The notes: generated by a model not told the origin, from the letters alone. A stretch of DNA of 64,000 nt from Cheilinus undulatus (GCF_018320785.1 NC_054869.1:41815789-41879788); one strand, 5' to 3'. Numbered from the stretch's first letter, positions 1 to 13,000 are shown. Numbers and translations are program-made.

Positions 1-371
1 ACGTGTTTCTGTTAATAAAGATTTTCTTCAGTTTGGGATCTAGTTTAGTCAGGACTGATGCCTCGTTGTGTGTTTATTCCTTTGTTGTTATTCTCAGTCT
101 GTTTTTTGCTCAGCACATTAGAGTCACCGACTCCACCTGGTTTTCAGTAACTCTGATCTTATCAAGTGTATTTCTCTTTTCTTCTTAAAAAAACCTCTAG
201 TTTTTTTTTTTGAGAGTTTTGAAATAAGATGTTAAATCTTAGTGAATTTTAGTGACACCTCATTTTAGGAAAAAATTAAATTTGATTGTTGAATTGGAGA
301 TTTTTTTCTTATTTCATGCAGGCCTTTTTTCTTTTATAATCTTGAAATAAGAATTTAATCCACGCATTTCA

Positions 372-925
372 GGTAAATCCGTGTATCATTCGTACATTTA
401 ATATTTGATTGATAATTGAATAACAAATAATGAAAAAATGGTTCATTTTCTTGTTTTCATTTCTGAAACAAAATCAAACAAACAAGAAATGATGTGTCTT
501 TTTGACTTTTGCTCTTAATGTTGGAATCAGAGAATGTAGTATAAAAAAACCAGGCGCAGGTAGTGGCGTTCGTGTTTCCGTATATCGATACAGGAAGCGT
601 GAACTCTTCTGCGGTAGGCACGCGATTCCCAGGATTCTTTTCTGAGCACAACACCTGCGCCAGGTTACACAAAATCAATATTGCAATGAAATTGACTGCT
701 TACAGCTGTTTTTCCATATTACATCCAAACATAAATAGCAAAAGTCAAAAAGACGCATCATTTCCTGTTTGATTTCGTTTCGGAAATGAAAACTAGCAAA
801 TGAACAATATTTTCATTATTTAATTTGGTTTTTAAAACAAAACTGAACAATGACATTTTTTCATTTACTTTTCATTCAATTATCAATCAAATATTGAATG
901 AACGATTGATACACGGTTTCAGGTA
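372..925. repeat. Foldback/MITE with about 190-bp inverted arms
   Basis: The left arm (about 372-540) and right arm (about 730-925) are imperfect inverted copies. Both carry the ATTTGATTGATAATTGAAT block, the GTTTTCATTTC-GAAAC-AAATCAAAC block and GTCTTTTTGACTTTTGC. The core holds a second inverted pair (GGCGCAGG near 553, CCTGCGCC near 653). No coding potential. Superfamily unknown. Confidence 0.7.
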
Positions 926-1639
926 AACATGACTTACAGTAAATTAAATGAAATATATTTTTAAAAACAAGCTGGACAGATACACAAAAACAAAGTGTAA
1001 GATTAGAGTTTTTGCAGCATATTTTGTGAACAACAGTGTCGTTGCAGGGTCTCCTTGCTGTAAACAGAGATTTCTTTACTCTCCTCATCTGTCTGGTTTG
1101 TGACATTAGATGTCTGCTTTTTCTTTTTCTTTATTCCAAAATAAACCTTTATCATGCTCTGCAAAGGATCATTTGCCTGCTGTTCTCCCAAATTAAACTG
1201 AAAGCTCAGTGGTACAAATTTCTGCATTTGATAAATATTGGAACAGAGATGGTCTGAAGGATGACCTTCAGATATGCACAGTTGAAGAGAGAGGCAGGCA
1301 TGCTCAGTAAGTTTAACCCTGACCACAAAAAACAAGTGTATTTTTGGATATGGAACAATGATCGGCATGAACCACCACTGTCTTTCAGATTGAAACTTTC
1401 TTTTTTAATTCTTTATTTTTCAGCTCTGAAAGGCAGGCATCAGCACACAGCATAAACATGGAAAAGAGTTTCCTGTGTAAAGCCTTTCTTTTTAAGTATA
1501 AAGAACTAAGTACAACATGAGAGAGGTAATGTGTGCACACAATATCAACCAAAAACAAATTATGAATTGTCTCAGGAGGGGGAAAGTATAACAGAACTAC
1601 TTTAACAATGTAATTTGACAAAGTCCTCCACAAAGCCTT

Positions 1640-2044
1640 TCTGAATGGGTTTGTCATATGTAGCCCAGTTGGTTCACAGTTTAACAAAAACATCTTTCTG
1701 TAGATGTAAACAAAAAGTTATCCATAAATATCATTTACAATCTCAATCCACTCCTGCATTATAGGGGGTTCAGGAAGCAACCAGCGTCTAGTAACAGCTT
1801 TTTTACAGGCAGAGGTCAGCATGCCAAAAATGTATCTATCACTGCTTCCTATCTGAAAATCTGCAGTTCCTAAAAATACTGGTAAACTGCAGAGGTATGT
1901 CTATTTCAATAATGGCTTTTAATGCTTTCTGAAACTCTAACCAAAAGGATTTTATCACTGGGCATTCTCAGAAAATGAGCCAGTGGTTGACTTCCTGAAA
2001 CAAGCACTGCCTCCATCATTTGGTATCCCCTCCTGCACAATGTT
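1640..2044 (-). mobile_element. L1-type LINE ORF2 C-terminus relic (3' fragment)
   Basis: Read on the minus strand, this gives an interrupted L1/Tx1 ORF2 tail: LAHFL..., FQKALKAIIEI, ACKKAVTRRWLLPEPP and MQEWIEIVNDIY. These fit the post-RT Cys/Trp region and the R-x-W-x-P-P-T/I-x-x-x-W motif of L1 elements. Frameshifts are present. It is the continuation of the fragment at 2590-3480. Confidence 0.72.
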
Positions 2045-2590
2045 AGATGGATTTGTTTCACACATCTATCTGGTGAACCTCTCAGTAGCTACATTTGAGA
2101 AAGGGCAGAGCCTTTGAAAAACAACTTGGGGGGTGATTGGATGAACGTTCTGTCTGTCACATCTTCACGGGCCAATCAGAGCAACAAAACGTGACGTTGC
2201 CACTACAGAGGAGTAAACTCCATAGAGAGCTGCATAACGTGAACCATGGCGACTGTAGACATGACAGTACACGACTTTTGTCTTTTTTGAAAAGAAAACA
2301 ACTCACAGCTGTTCGTTGTTCTTCCTTTAACGAAGAAATCTCGTAAAGTTCTGATAAAAGTGACACTTTAGCAGCATCAACTCTAATGTCTTCCGCCATA
2401 ACTGCCTCTTGTAGCTGCTTGCTTACGTCACGATTCTGCCACACCTGAAAGTACTGCCCCTCGACGCTGATTGGTTCTGTCACTTTCTAACTGGGCCCAG
2501 ACTGTTCAGATAGGAGCTTTGCAAGATGGATTCACCAGTGAGAAACACGGAAATGGGCGAATCCATCTGCTTTGCAAGGTTAGCAAAATG
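2045..2590. mobile_element. Hairpin-ended non-autonomous element, copy A (inside the L1 relic)
   Basis: About 545 bp of non-coding sequence. One end (about 2522-2578) is a near-palindrome: GATGGATTC and GAATCCATC arms around a GTGAGAAACACGGAAA loop. The other end starts with ATGGATTTG near 2048. An inverted copy occurs at 42135-42575 and a diverged one at 40540-41050. The flanks are the two halves of one L1 ORF2 relic. GTTAG occurs at both junctions, a possible target duplication. Confidence 0.65.
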
Positions 2591-3480
2591 TGCTTACTGC
2601 TTCAGAGTGACAAAAGAAAAATTCAGCACTTCCAAACAAATTCCCACCACTTGAGAATTTGTACATTTCCATACAAAATTCCACATATTTGACAAGCTTT
2701 TATATGATATTGAAAGATTACCTTCTCTCTCCCATTTCTGTTTGACATATTCTGTAGTGTGTTTTTTTCTTTCTTATAGGAATCTTTTAGAGTTTAGAGA
2801 TAATTTCCCTTAACTTCAGCATCAGATCCTCAAGGTCTGAATCATTTCTTATATTATGATCAAAAGAATTCCATACCTTTTCCATACCGTTTAATGTCTT
2901 TTCACCTGTCTTAAAATGCTGGGGTACAAATATTTTAGGGGTTTAATCTGAGTTGCAAAGAAGTCGGATTTAAAATGAGGAAGGACCATCCACCCTTCCT
3001 CCTGTTGGAGTTGTAGTGTTTGAGGTTTGACTCTTGATTTCTTCCCTTGCCAAATGATTCCCTTTGTTCAGTTACAGAATTTTTAATCAATTCTATGGCT
3101 AAAGATACTGTAAACCTAAGAAATAGTGTTCCACCTACGTATATCACCTTTAATTTTAGTTAGAAGGGGGGTCATAATTTACAGTCTTGTTAGGTTTACT
3201 CCCAGATAATTCAATGAGGTCGGTGGATTGAAACTTTATTCCTAATGAGCAGTTTTGGATCAGGATCTGTGCTCACATGTTTTTGTTGTCAGAAGGCTTT
3301 TATTCTGTTTGTGTCCATGTTTATATAGCTAGTGTGAACAATCTGATCTAACAAAGTCTTTTTTACTTCTGAAGCGGACTGTGAAATCTTCACATGCTAA
3401 GTTATGCACAGATTGCAATGTTAGAAATGGGGTTGATCAATTGGTCGAATATTGAGAAATTTAAATTTGGATCGTTCTAA
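2591..3480 (-). mobile_element. L1-type LINE ORF2 relic (5' fragment)
   Basis: On the minus strand around 3100-2930 a frame-shifted stretch reads as the L1 segment after the RT domain (FIWQGKKSRVK, LQLQQEEGGMVLPHF), closely like the conserved F-I-W-x-G-K/GGL-x-L-P-N-F block of L1 ORF2. It is truncated and broken. Confidence 0.65.
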
Positions 3481-3956
3481 TTATCACATACTTAATTTGA
3501 CAAATGAGCCTTTCTAACTTGTCTTATTTCCTTGAATTAAAGGCACATTTGTTCATAAAAATGTTGTAGTTTGGTTTCAGTTTGTCCTTACACCACCTCT
3601 CTCTGCTGTTTGTCTTGTTCTGTTAAATGGCACCTTTCTGACCCCATGGAACAAAGTGCTTACATCAGATCTGATAAAAAGTAAAATCACACATAAAATT
3701 AGGGGGAATATAATCCTAGTGATCCAAAACATACAAAAACAACCCACATAGGCACACCCAAACACAGGGAGGTCAAAGGAGGAACATTATCTAAAGCTGA
3801 TTTCAAAAAGGGGCGTTTTAGGAAGAAATATCATTCAGTGTTTGGAAAATGTAGGATTTCATTTTTAACGAGTGTCCACAACCAGACAGTAAAACTACAT
3901 GTAATGGGTGATTTATAAACATATTTTAATGATATTTTTCTGCCTGTATTCTTCAG

Positions 3957-4073
3957 GGAGCTTTCACTCAGATCAACTGCAGTTCACCTCTGTACATCGG
4001 TGGAGTCCCAGAATACGACAAAACCAAGAGGACAGCAGGAGTAAAGAAGCCTTTCACTGGTATTGTTCAAAAG
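3957..4073 (+). CDS. egflam: egflam exon: end of LamG2
   Basis: Phase 0 at both ends, 39 codons. Acceptor ttcttcag, donor AAG|gtaaga. Encodes the LamG2 core strand containing [14 protein letters not shown] and the KPFTGIVQK segment. Confidence 0.9.
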
Positions 4074-7000
4074 GTAAGATTTTATCAGTTACTGATACCT
4101 GTAGGATTTGAAGAGAAAGAGGCAGTAGCTATGGGTGGAGTTAAGTTAAACCATGAGCCCACAGCAATGGCTGCCGCTGGTGTAGAGATTAGCTCGGATG
4201 TAGCTCTGGTATAGTAGCAGTTTTATCAGAACTGGACCACATTTCCTTATGATACATAAATGGCAAAGAACAGCACTGAAAGCTTTTCATGACGGCAAAG
4301 GTGTTTTTGCTCTTCTCCCAACCTGCTTCAGCATGAGTTTATGATCGTTACAGGAGGGGTTGAGTTGTACTGTAAGCCGGTCTATACAATGACCGCTCCA
4401 GGGAAGCGATTAGCTCAGTTGTAGCTTTTATAAAGCAGCAGTTTAAACAGACATCAACCGCATTTCTTTATTAAAGGGGACATGTTTTACCCTTTTAAGA
4501 CAAGTTTATATTGTTCTCAGAGGTCCCCAAAACATGCCTGTGAAGTTTGTTGCTGAAAAAACACTCTAGTAAAGGATTTAGGTATGTCTAAAAATCCCTC
4601 TGTTTCAGTCCTGCTCAGAACAAGCATTTTTTGTATCTGTGACTTTAAATGTTAATGAGCTGTCAGACTCCGCCCCTGACCACACCCCTCTCAGGAAATG
4701 GATGTGGCACTCCTGATGTTACAGACCCTTTTATCCAAAGTTAAGGATCTGACTGGGATTTGAACCATCAATCTTCCAGATTTAAGTCAGCAGGGCAACC
4801 CACTGAGCTATCCAGCATCACAGCTGGCAGCTGAAAGGAGGATCAGGAGAGAAGTGGAACTTTCTTCCAAGCAGGGAGGGCCAACCGAACCTGCGGGCGG
4901 GTGCTTACTCCCCATGTGACATCATGAGGGTAAAATCTGAGAACGGCTTGTTTCAGCACACATTTTCTGAAAGGTGGAGAAAGAAAGGTTGGAAGAGAAT
5001 GTTTTTTTCTGGTTTTTGAGAGGATTGTGGACAGGCCAGGTGAAGATATTTTTGTTAGAAAAAAACGAACAAGTGATTTTTGCACAATATGTCCCCTTTA
5101 AAACAAGTGCAAAGGGCCCCACTTAAAGCTTCTCTTGGGAGAGAAGATGTTTATGCACACCTCAGATCTTAAGATGATTTTTTCAAAAGTTCTTCCCTTC
5201 TCAAATGCTTTGTATGGGAGGTTTCCTAGATAAATGTGAAATATATTCATGCAGTGGATATATGAAACAGCATATTTTGCCTTTTTTCTACAGTTTCATG
5301 GGGTGTAAGCATCAATTGTTCTGATCAACTGAAATGCTGTGGCTGCAGCAACACATAGTTGTCAATGGTAGCTGCCACCATCTTTAAGCTCTTCTTGCCC
5401 TCCAGGCCTGAGTGAAAGTTTTTTTAACAGTAATTTTAACTGTTCAGGAGATCTGAGGCACTCAGAGGGACTGTAGATAAAAAAAAACCTTTATTGCATA
5501 AGGGCTACAGAATCATAAAAACATGCCAACATGTTTCAGCCTAACAGGCCTTCATCAGGGCAGTTAAGGCCTGACCTTTCAGTCCCTCTGAGTGCCTCAG
5601 ATCTCCTCAAAACTTAAAGTTGGATCCCCACACTGAAGAGCACCAGAGAGACACATTTTTTCAAGCATTTTTAAACTTCTCAAAACCCATGCAGCACTCC
5701 ATGCAACTGTTTTTGACTGAGTAATTTTAAGAGTTTTTACTGAAGATAAATGCTTATGATCTGTACATATAAAAAGAGACCCATGTAGTGCTTCACCAGT
5801 ACTCATGGAAGGAAAATCGTGAAAAGGAGAAAAGCTTTGTTAAGTTTTGTAATTCATAGGACTAAAAACCATTTAAAAACACCAACAGATGTAGGTGTTT
5901 TTTTAGTATTTCCACCTTTTTTTTTTAAGTGTGATTTTTAATGGTAAAACAGGATCCACGTATTATCTTCAAACCAACACATTTGGAGACAGTACATTAA
6001 GTTTAATGCTGTACTTTATTCCATTTTTTTTCTCTCTCTTCCTTCTTGTCTCTCCCTGTTGTTTTTTTCTCTTCGCTCTCCAGCTGATTCTCAATGATCG
6101 CACCATCCCAATAACCTCCGGCTCCGCTGGTGGAATTAATGTAGCAAACTCAAATCACCCGTGTGTGGAAAGCCCCTGTGCCAATGGAGGGACCTGCAGG
6201 CCAAAGTGGGATAGTTATGAGTGTGACTGCCCCCTAGGGTATGATGGGAGGCACTGCCAGAAAGGTCAGTGTGCAATTTTATGTATGAACTGAAAGCACT
6301 GAGGTTAAATTAGCAGAAAATACTGAGTATTTTCCTTATGTTTTCATTTAAGCAATTTAAAAAGTACAAGTACTGTGACTGATGTCATAAAATAGGGACA
6401 TGTTGGATACTGCTTTCTCAAGATTTATTGTTACAACAGTGGTTTGGTGATTAAATCTAAGCATGCATTAACAAAGCATAGATTTATGTATTTACTGTGG
6501 TTAAAAGGAAGAGAGAGTAGAGTTGTAAAGAAATGAATGAAAGCAGTGCTTTTATGTCTGTAATACATGGCTGTAACCATGCTTTTTTTTCCTCTCTGGG
6601 ATTAAATATGCATTTTTTCTTCTGTCATCATGTAATGCCATATAAGATGATATATTGGACACGATAATCCTTTAAGCCTATCTATGCCTTCTCTGTTTTT
6701 AACGCTTTCCCTGAGCAGAGTGTGGGAATTACTGTTTGAACAGTAAGTTTTCTTCTATGGACTCAATCACAAAAGCTGAACTAAATAAACTATAGAAATA
6801 CATCTTCCTCATCCCCAACATTTCTTAGCAACATTTCTCCTCATGCATCCATCCTGTAGATTAGTCTAAACCAGTAGATTCATGCTGGTGCTGCCACCTA
6901 GTGATGACATGAAGTTAATACAATCTTTTCTGTTCTCAGCCGTGACAGAAGCCATCGAGATCCCACAGTTCATCGGCAGAAGTTACCTCACTTATGACAA

Positions 7001-10000
7001 CAGAGATATCCTGAAAAGGTCAGTGGGGAAATAAAGGTTTTTTTTTTTCCTGGTGTTTTAGTCAGAATCTCTTTTAAAAATGATGTTTTGATAAAATGTG
7101 TTTCTACCTCAGAAGATGTTCTGCTAATGTTGAATTTTTCTCTTAGGGTGTCTGGCTCCAGGACGAACCTCTTCATGCGTTTTAAGAGCACAGCCAAAGA
7201 CGGCCTCTTGCTCTGGCGAGGAGACAGTCCAATGAGACCCAACAGTGACTACTTGTCTTTGGGGCTTCAGGATGGCGCTCTGATCTTCAGGTATTTGGTG
7301 CTCTTTATAGTTCTGACAACATTTTTGTAACTTTTGTATGGTTTCTTAGACTACCGCACCTTTCACTATGGCATTTATTTGTGTTTTCTTTGTTTCTGTG
7401 CCTCCATTGAAAAAGAATGGCAAAACTGCTATTTGATGTTTTTACGCATTAAAATTGAAGACCTTTGGTGTTACATTTCTTCCCAAACTTCATTTGGATA
7501 AAGGCAACAACAAAAAAACAGTTATGATAACAACACGTATGCTATGTATCACAAAGAGACTATCATACCACTGTCCCAACAGCTGGGATTGATAGTGTGT
7601 AAGAGTTGGACAGAAAATTAAAAAAAAACGAGAGATGATTATATTTTAATGTCACATTTTTTTTATTTCATAAAAAAAGTTGTTGGGAAATATATACATT
7701 TGCTAAAACAAACATTTAAATTGCACTAAACCATCTTTGTTTGTGATTCTTTTCTTATTAAATAATATTGAACTCTGAATAATTTCTAGCACTCATGCTG
7801 ACAACCGAGTGGTGGAAGACCTTGGGTCTCAACCTGGGGTCTGGGACTACTTTAGGGGGTGCCAGAGATTTCAGGGGGGCGTGATGGCCTGTAGGCTCTT
7901 CGTAGATATGTGAAGGGGGGGGGCTCAGTGGAACCAATGGAGTAAGACATACTCTGAATTGGGAATTTAAAGCTTAAACTCGGTGAGAGAACATTTACTG
8001 TACACGTGCATACATCTTGGAATACTTCCTGCAATCTTTATCATTACTGATGAGGAAGAAAATTTAAGCCCCCTATAAAGAGCAAAGATCTTTTACAAAC
8101 ATCATAGCTTTATTTTGAATACTTAGATTATTTTACTTAGCTCACAGAAAACCAATTATTTCACAAAAACTACAAGGGCCTAATTTATTATCCCCCGTGT
8201 AGAACTGACCCTTTGTTGAGCCGAAGCACAAACGACTGTTGTGCAATGATGTGCTTCAACTTTGTAATGCTAATATCTTGTAAAATAAAGTTAAAGCTGT
8301 AGTAAGCAATTTATTTTTAGCGTTTTATGCCCACAAAATAACACAACCCGTAAGGGTCTAGTTATTGAAGCCATCTAACAGAATAACACACTTCTGCAAC
8401 ACCTCCTCGCGCTGCACTCTAACTTGAGGAAAACCAGCAAGGGACGATGCTCTAGCCAATGAGGAGGCTAGCACTCGCAGCCAATCAAGGCTCAGGTCAG
8501 AGGGAGCATTGCTATTGGCCGCTGGAGTAGGTGCGCTTCCGCCTCTCAGCTTAGTGAGAAGTTGATACAATGGTAGAGTTAAAGGTGGTGTCCGGTCCTA
8601 TGTAGGATTTTTTCATACCGAGGCGTGTTTTCTTACCTGTGATTCGGCCATTGATTTCAATGGAAAAGCGGAGCAAAATCACTCCATTAGAGCTTTGCCA
8701 CCATCAGTATTCGATTCAGCGAGCATGCACATTCATTAGGAGGTATGTGAGAAGAGGGGCGGAGCTACAGAGCTCAAACAGGGAGAGGAACAGGAAGGGA
8801 GGGGAAGTAGAGTTGATTATACATGGCTCTCATCCAATGTTACATACTCAAGCTTTAAAACTAAGAGGTTATCTTCACATTTACACGCAGTATAAAAACT
8901 TCAGTAAGGGTTTGAGTTGTCACTGGAGAAATCATCATGGCAAAAAACAAAAGAAATCAGTTTAGACTTAAGAAAAAGTCTCACAGCCTTCTGCTCACAA
9001 AGCAGGAGAAGGATCTACAAAGTCATAACGGCGTTTCCAAGAGTCAAGAAATTCAAAAAGAGTCACTCAGGACAAGCCTGGTAGAGGTAGGAAGGAAGAG
9101 AAAGATTTCTAAGACTTTGGAAAGAGTTTGAAGACCCCAGAACAAATGCCAAGAAAACCTTAAGCAGTCAGAAGCAAAACTGGGTCTGGGTTGTGGCTTT
9201 GTCAACATGACAGTGGCCCAAAACATAAGTGGCTCCTGGTGAAGAACTACCGCCAAAAGACCAAAGTGAATGTTACTGACTGGCCTGCACAAAGCCCTGA
9301 CTTGAATCCCACTGAAAATTTATGAGGTAAACTGAAGACCAAGGTCCATGCCAGAAGACCATCAAATCTGGAGGATCTTGAGAGATTTGCACTGAAAGAA
9401 TGGGCTGGGATTCTTTAGGAGACGTGTCAGAGATGTGTTGAAAATTACAACAAACGACCACAGGCTGTTATCCAGAAAAAATGAGACACCACTGATGATT
9501 AGCTTAGGGGGGCTAATAATCTGGACCCAGGTTGTTTTTTAAAATTTTTTTGCTAGAAATTCTTTGCTCTGTTCAACAGCACTTGGGAAATACTTTAAAA
9601 AATTCATAGGGGGCTTGTAATTTTGTCCTCATCTGTAGATCGTGGAACATTTCTTGCAATCTTCATCATAGTTTGTCATTTCTTTCTTAACAAGAACATC
9701 TAAACTAATCAGAATGAAAGTGTTTCTTGTGATTCCTAAAGCAACTTCAGAATGAAAGCGATTCACCCGAAATTGTCAAAACATCGTCTAGATAATCCAT
9801 GATAGGAGCTGGGGAGGGGAAAAATGCAGATTTCAGGTAAAATTATGACATTTTCCTCAGGAAGAAGATGAAGTTGATGGAGAAAGGCATGAAACCAAAC
9901 AAAAGACAGCGATTTCTACGTAATCAAAACAAGCATAACTTTAAAAGGCTTGGAGTTAGATGATAAGTTGGAGGAGAAGCAAAATCAAAAGCAGCCTGTA

Positions 10001-13000
10001 GAAACATAAATCCAGTGCACTGTTTAACATCTGGTATGTGTTTCCATGATGCTCTAGTTATAACCTTGGCAGCGGTGCAGCAACCATTGCAGTCAACGGA
10101 ACGTTTACTGATGGGAAGTGGCACAGAGTTAAAGCCGTGAGGTAAGCATTTAAAATTGTGCTTTTTATCTTCATTCAGCTGTGTCTGAGACATTACAGTT
10201 CCAGCAGTTAAATTCAGCGTCCACTTGGGGGCAGCAAAATAAGCTTTAAACTGAGCAGCAGCCTGTCATGCTGAAAAATGAAGGCAATGTTTGAGTACTA
10301 AAAGACTGCAGTTCCTCAAGTGAGACTGGCTTTGAAATGTTCAGAGTCCCCATGCATACCAGCATTAAATAGATCTCTTTAAAGACAAACTCCTGCAAGC
10401 TTACAGCTATCACAACAATGGTGTTACTCTTTAAAGTGCTTTTCATTCCTTTATTGGTAAAAACTGTTTAGGGGGCACTATTTGTTATCCATTTTGATAA
10501 AGTAAAGGTAATGATTTATTCATAAATACATATAGGCCTACTTACAGGACACTGAGTTAAGCTACTGGCTTAATGAAACCAGGCGGCTTAAGGCCCACCC
10601 CAGTTAGACAGGGTCAGCCTGTTCAACATCATTTGAGCTTAATAACACCTCTTCAGAGACCAGTGGGTGATGTCACTGAAATTTCTCTATGTTTGATACA
10701 GTTTATGCAACACTCTAAATCAGACATAATACGATATACACATGTGGGCAAACAGTTACCTATTTTAGCCATGGAGTTGTTTAAGCATTAAGCTGTGAGC
10801 CCAGTTGTTTTGAAAAATAACAGGATTTGCTTTTCATAAAACCAAAATGATAACCTGAACACACTTGGATTCCCAAAAGAGCTGAGGGAAATTGCAAATG
10901 CAGTTAACCTATTATTGTCGAGACTCTCCAGATAAAAATTTTACTTTATGAATTTCTGAGAAATAGAAAGCTCAGCAGTGCTTCAGCAGTGAAATTTATC
11001 TCCTCTTAATGTGAAAGTAGAACAGAATGCCTGCTTAGAATTAAAGTTGATTTAATAGTTGAATGGTTTAATACTGCAACTGTAATAACCATTACATTTG
11101 CAGGAATTTATGGAATTGATGGAAAGGTGGCCTACTGGGTTAAGTCAGTGGTTTTCAAACTTTTTTCACCTAAGGCCCTCATGAGATCGAGTCAAAAGCT
11201 TAAGGCACACTATATCTTTTTCCATGTAAAATAGGCCTTTTAATTCTTGTTGAGTCAGGAACACGCTTGTCGTACAATTTAACCATTTTATTGCAAAATG
11301 GATCTACGGTTTTACTTGGCAGAAAAGGCTCTGCTCAAAAGATGCTACCTCGGTTAGTCAAGCATCATGCTTTGAAATTCCAAGGGGCATGTGGCTAGAA
11401 ACCCCCATATGGATGGAGACATTTATGACAATGCGTTTTAAATACAATAAAATTAGTTCAAAAGCATTTATTCCATTATAGCATGAGTCTGAATATGAGG
11501 GTGAATGGGCATTTTTCTATAAAGGAGGAGGCTGGGGTGGAGGAGGTCAAGCTTTGCCAGCAACAGAAGCATGGTGCATCAGCATTAATGCAAACAGGGA
11601 TTAGTGAGATGTACATCATATTTAAATGCAGCACTGTGGTGAGAGAAAGAGGTGTGATTGGCTGTGAGAGCTGGGAGGTGATAATGTAGATCGGCTGGCC
11701 GTTATGTGATGGTTGGGTGTATGACTACTGTGTCCTGCATGAACTAACATTAGGCTTTATTTATAGTATCTTCAGTCTTTGTACAGTTAAGTTAATGATG
11801 CATTGTTATACAAAATCCAAAGGCAAATCTATATTTGCCTCAAAGCACGCCAGTGTGCCTTGCCACACCATTTGAGAACCACTGGTTTAGGCACACACTT
11901 TGTACGCAGTCAGCCCGGGTTCGAACCCGGCCTGTGGCACTTTCCAACGTCTCTCCCCAGCTCTCTCATCCCTGTTTTCAAGTCTGTTCACTGTCCTCCT
12001 CTATCAATAAAGGCATTAAAAAGCCCAAAAATAAATCTTTAAAAGATGTATGGGAAGGTAAAATTCCCTGTATCTCAAAATTGTATCAACTTCCCACAAA
12101 TGTAATGTGAACCAGGTGGGAAATTAGCACCTGCCAACAGCAAGATGCAGGTACTTTAGAGCAGTGTTAGGTGAATTTGCTCAACTTACCAGCCACTGGA
12201 GCAGGTAAATAAGAGTAGCCTAGCCTAACAGATAGATTTTGTTATAGTAAATGGCATAAATTAAACCCCTTTTTCTACCTGCGACTGGTAAATCTACTAA
12301 AGGTTTGTTGAAAAAATGTCAAGACCAAGGTGGTTAAAGAAAACTTAAAATCAGGCATGAGACTGTACGTGGGCGGCCTGGGTTCGAATCTGGCCTGTGG
12401 CCCTTTACCACATGTCCCTCCCCGCTCTCTTACCTGTTTCCGAGTCTATCCACATTCCTCCTCTATCTAATAAAGGCATGAAAAGGCCCAAAAATAAATC
12501 TTTAAATAAATAAATAAATAAAACATGTAAAGCCACAGACACAGAAACAACTCATTCTGAGCAGGGCTAAAACAGAGGATTTTTTTTTTGACATGTAAAA
12601 ATCCAGTACTGGTGTGTTTTTTCAGCAACAAACTTCACAGGCATGTTTTGGGAATCTCTGAGACCAATATAAACTTGTCTTAAAGGGGTAAAATATGTCA
12701 CCTTTAAGACTCTTGGGGCAAGAAACTACTTCCTGTTTCATGGGGAACAAAAAGTTCCCATGAATATGTTTTTTGATTTGACCAGAGTTTTAGCTGTCTG
12801 ACTGTAAAACAGCTATAATGACCACAGGCATTTAGTTTTTACGTTCATATTACATTGGTTGGAAATAATTACAATTGTTTAAAAGCTGGAGATTTTTTAA
12901 ATTCCATATACACAATAAATCCCTATAAAATGTCATAGTTATTACATGTGCGGGACTATTACATTGAAAACCTGCAATCTGAATTATTTTTCTGTTTTGT

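Noticed and set aside
1..3956. Further upstream egflam exons
   Set aside because: No stretch with splice sites encodes FN3, EGF or LamG sequence; the preceding exon must be outside the window.
4745..4816. Functional tRNA gene on the minus strand
   Set aside because: A and B boxes are present, but stems are poor and it lies inside a mobile element; called tRNA-derived instead.
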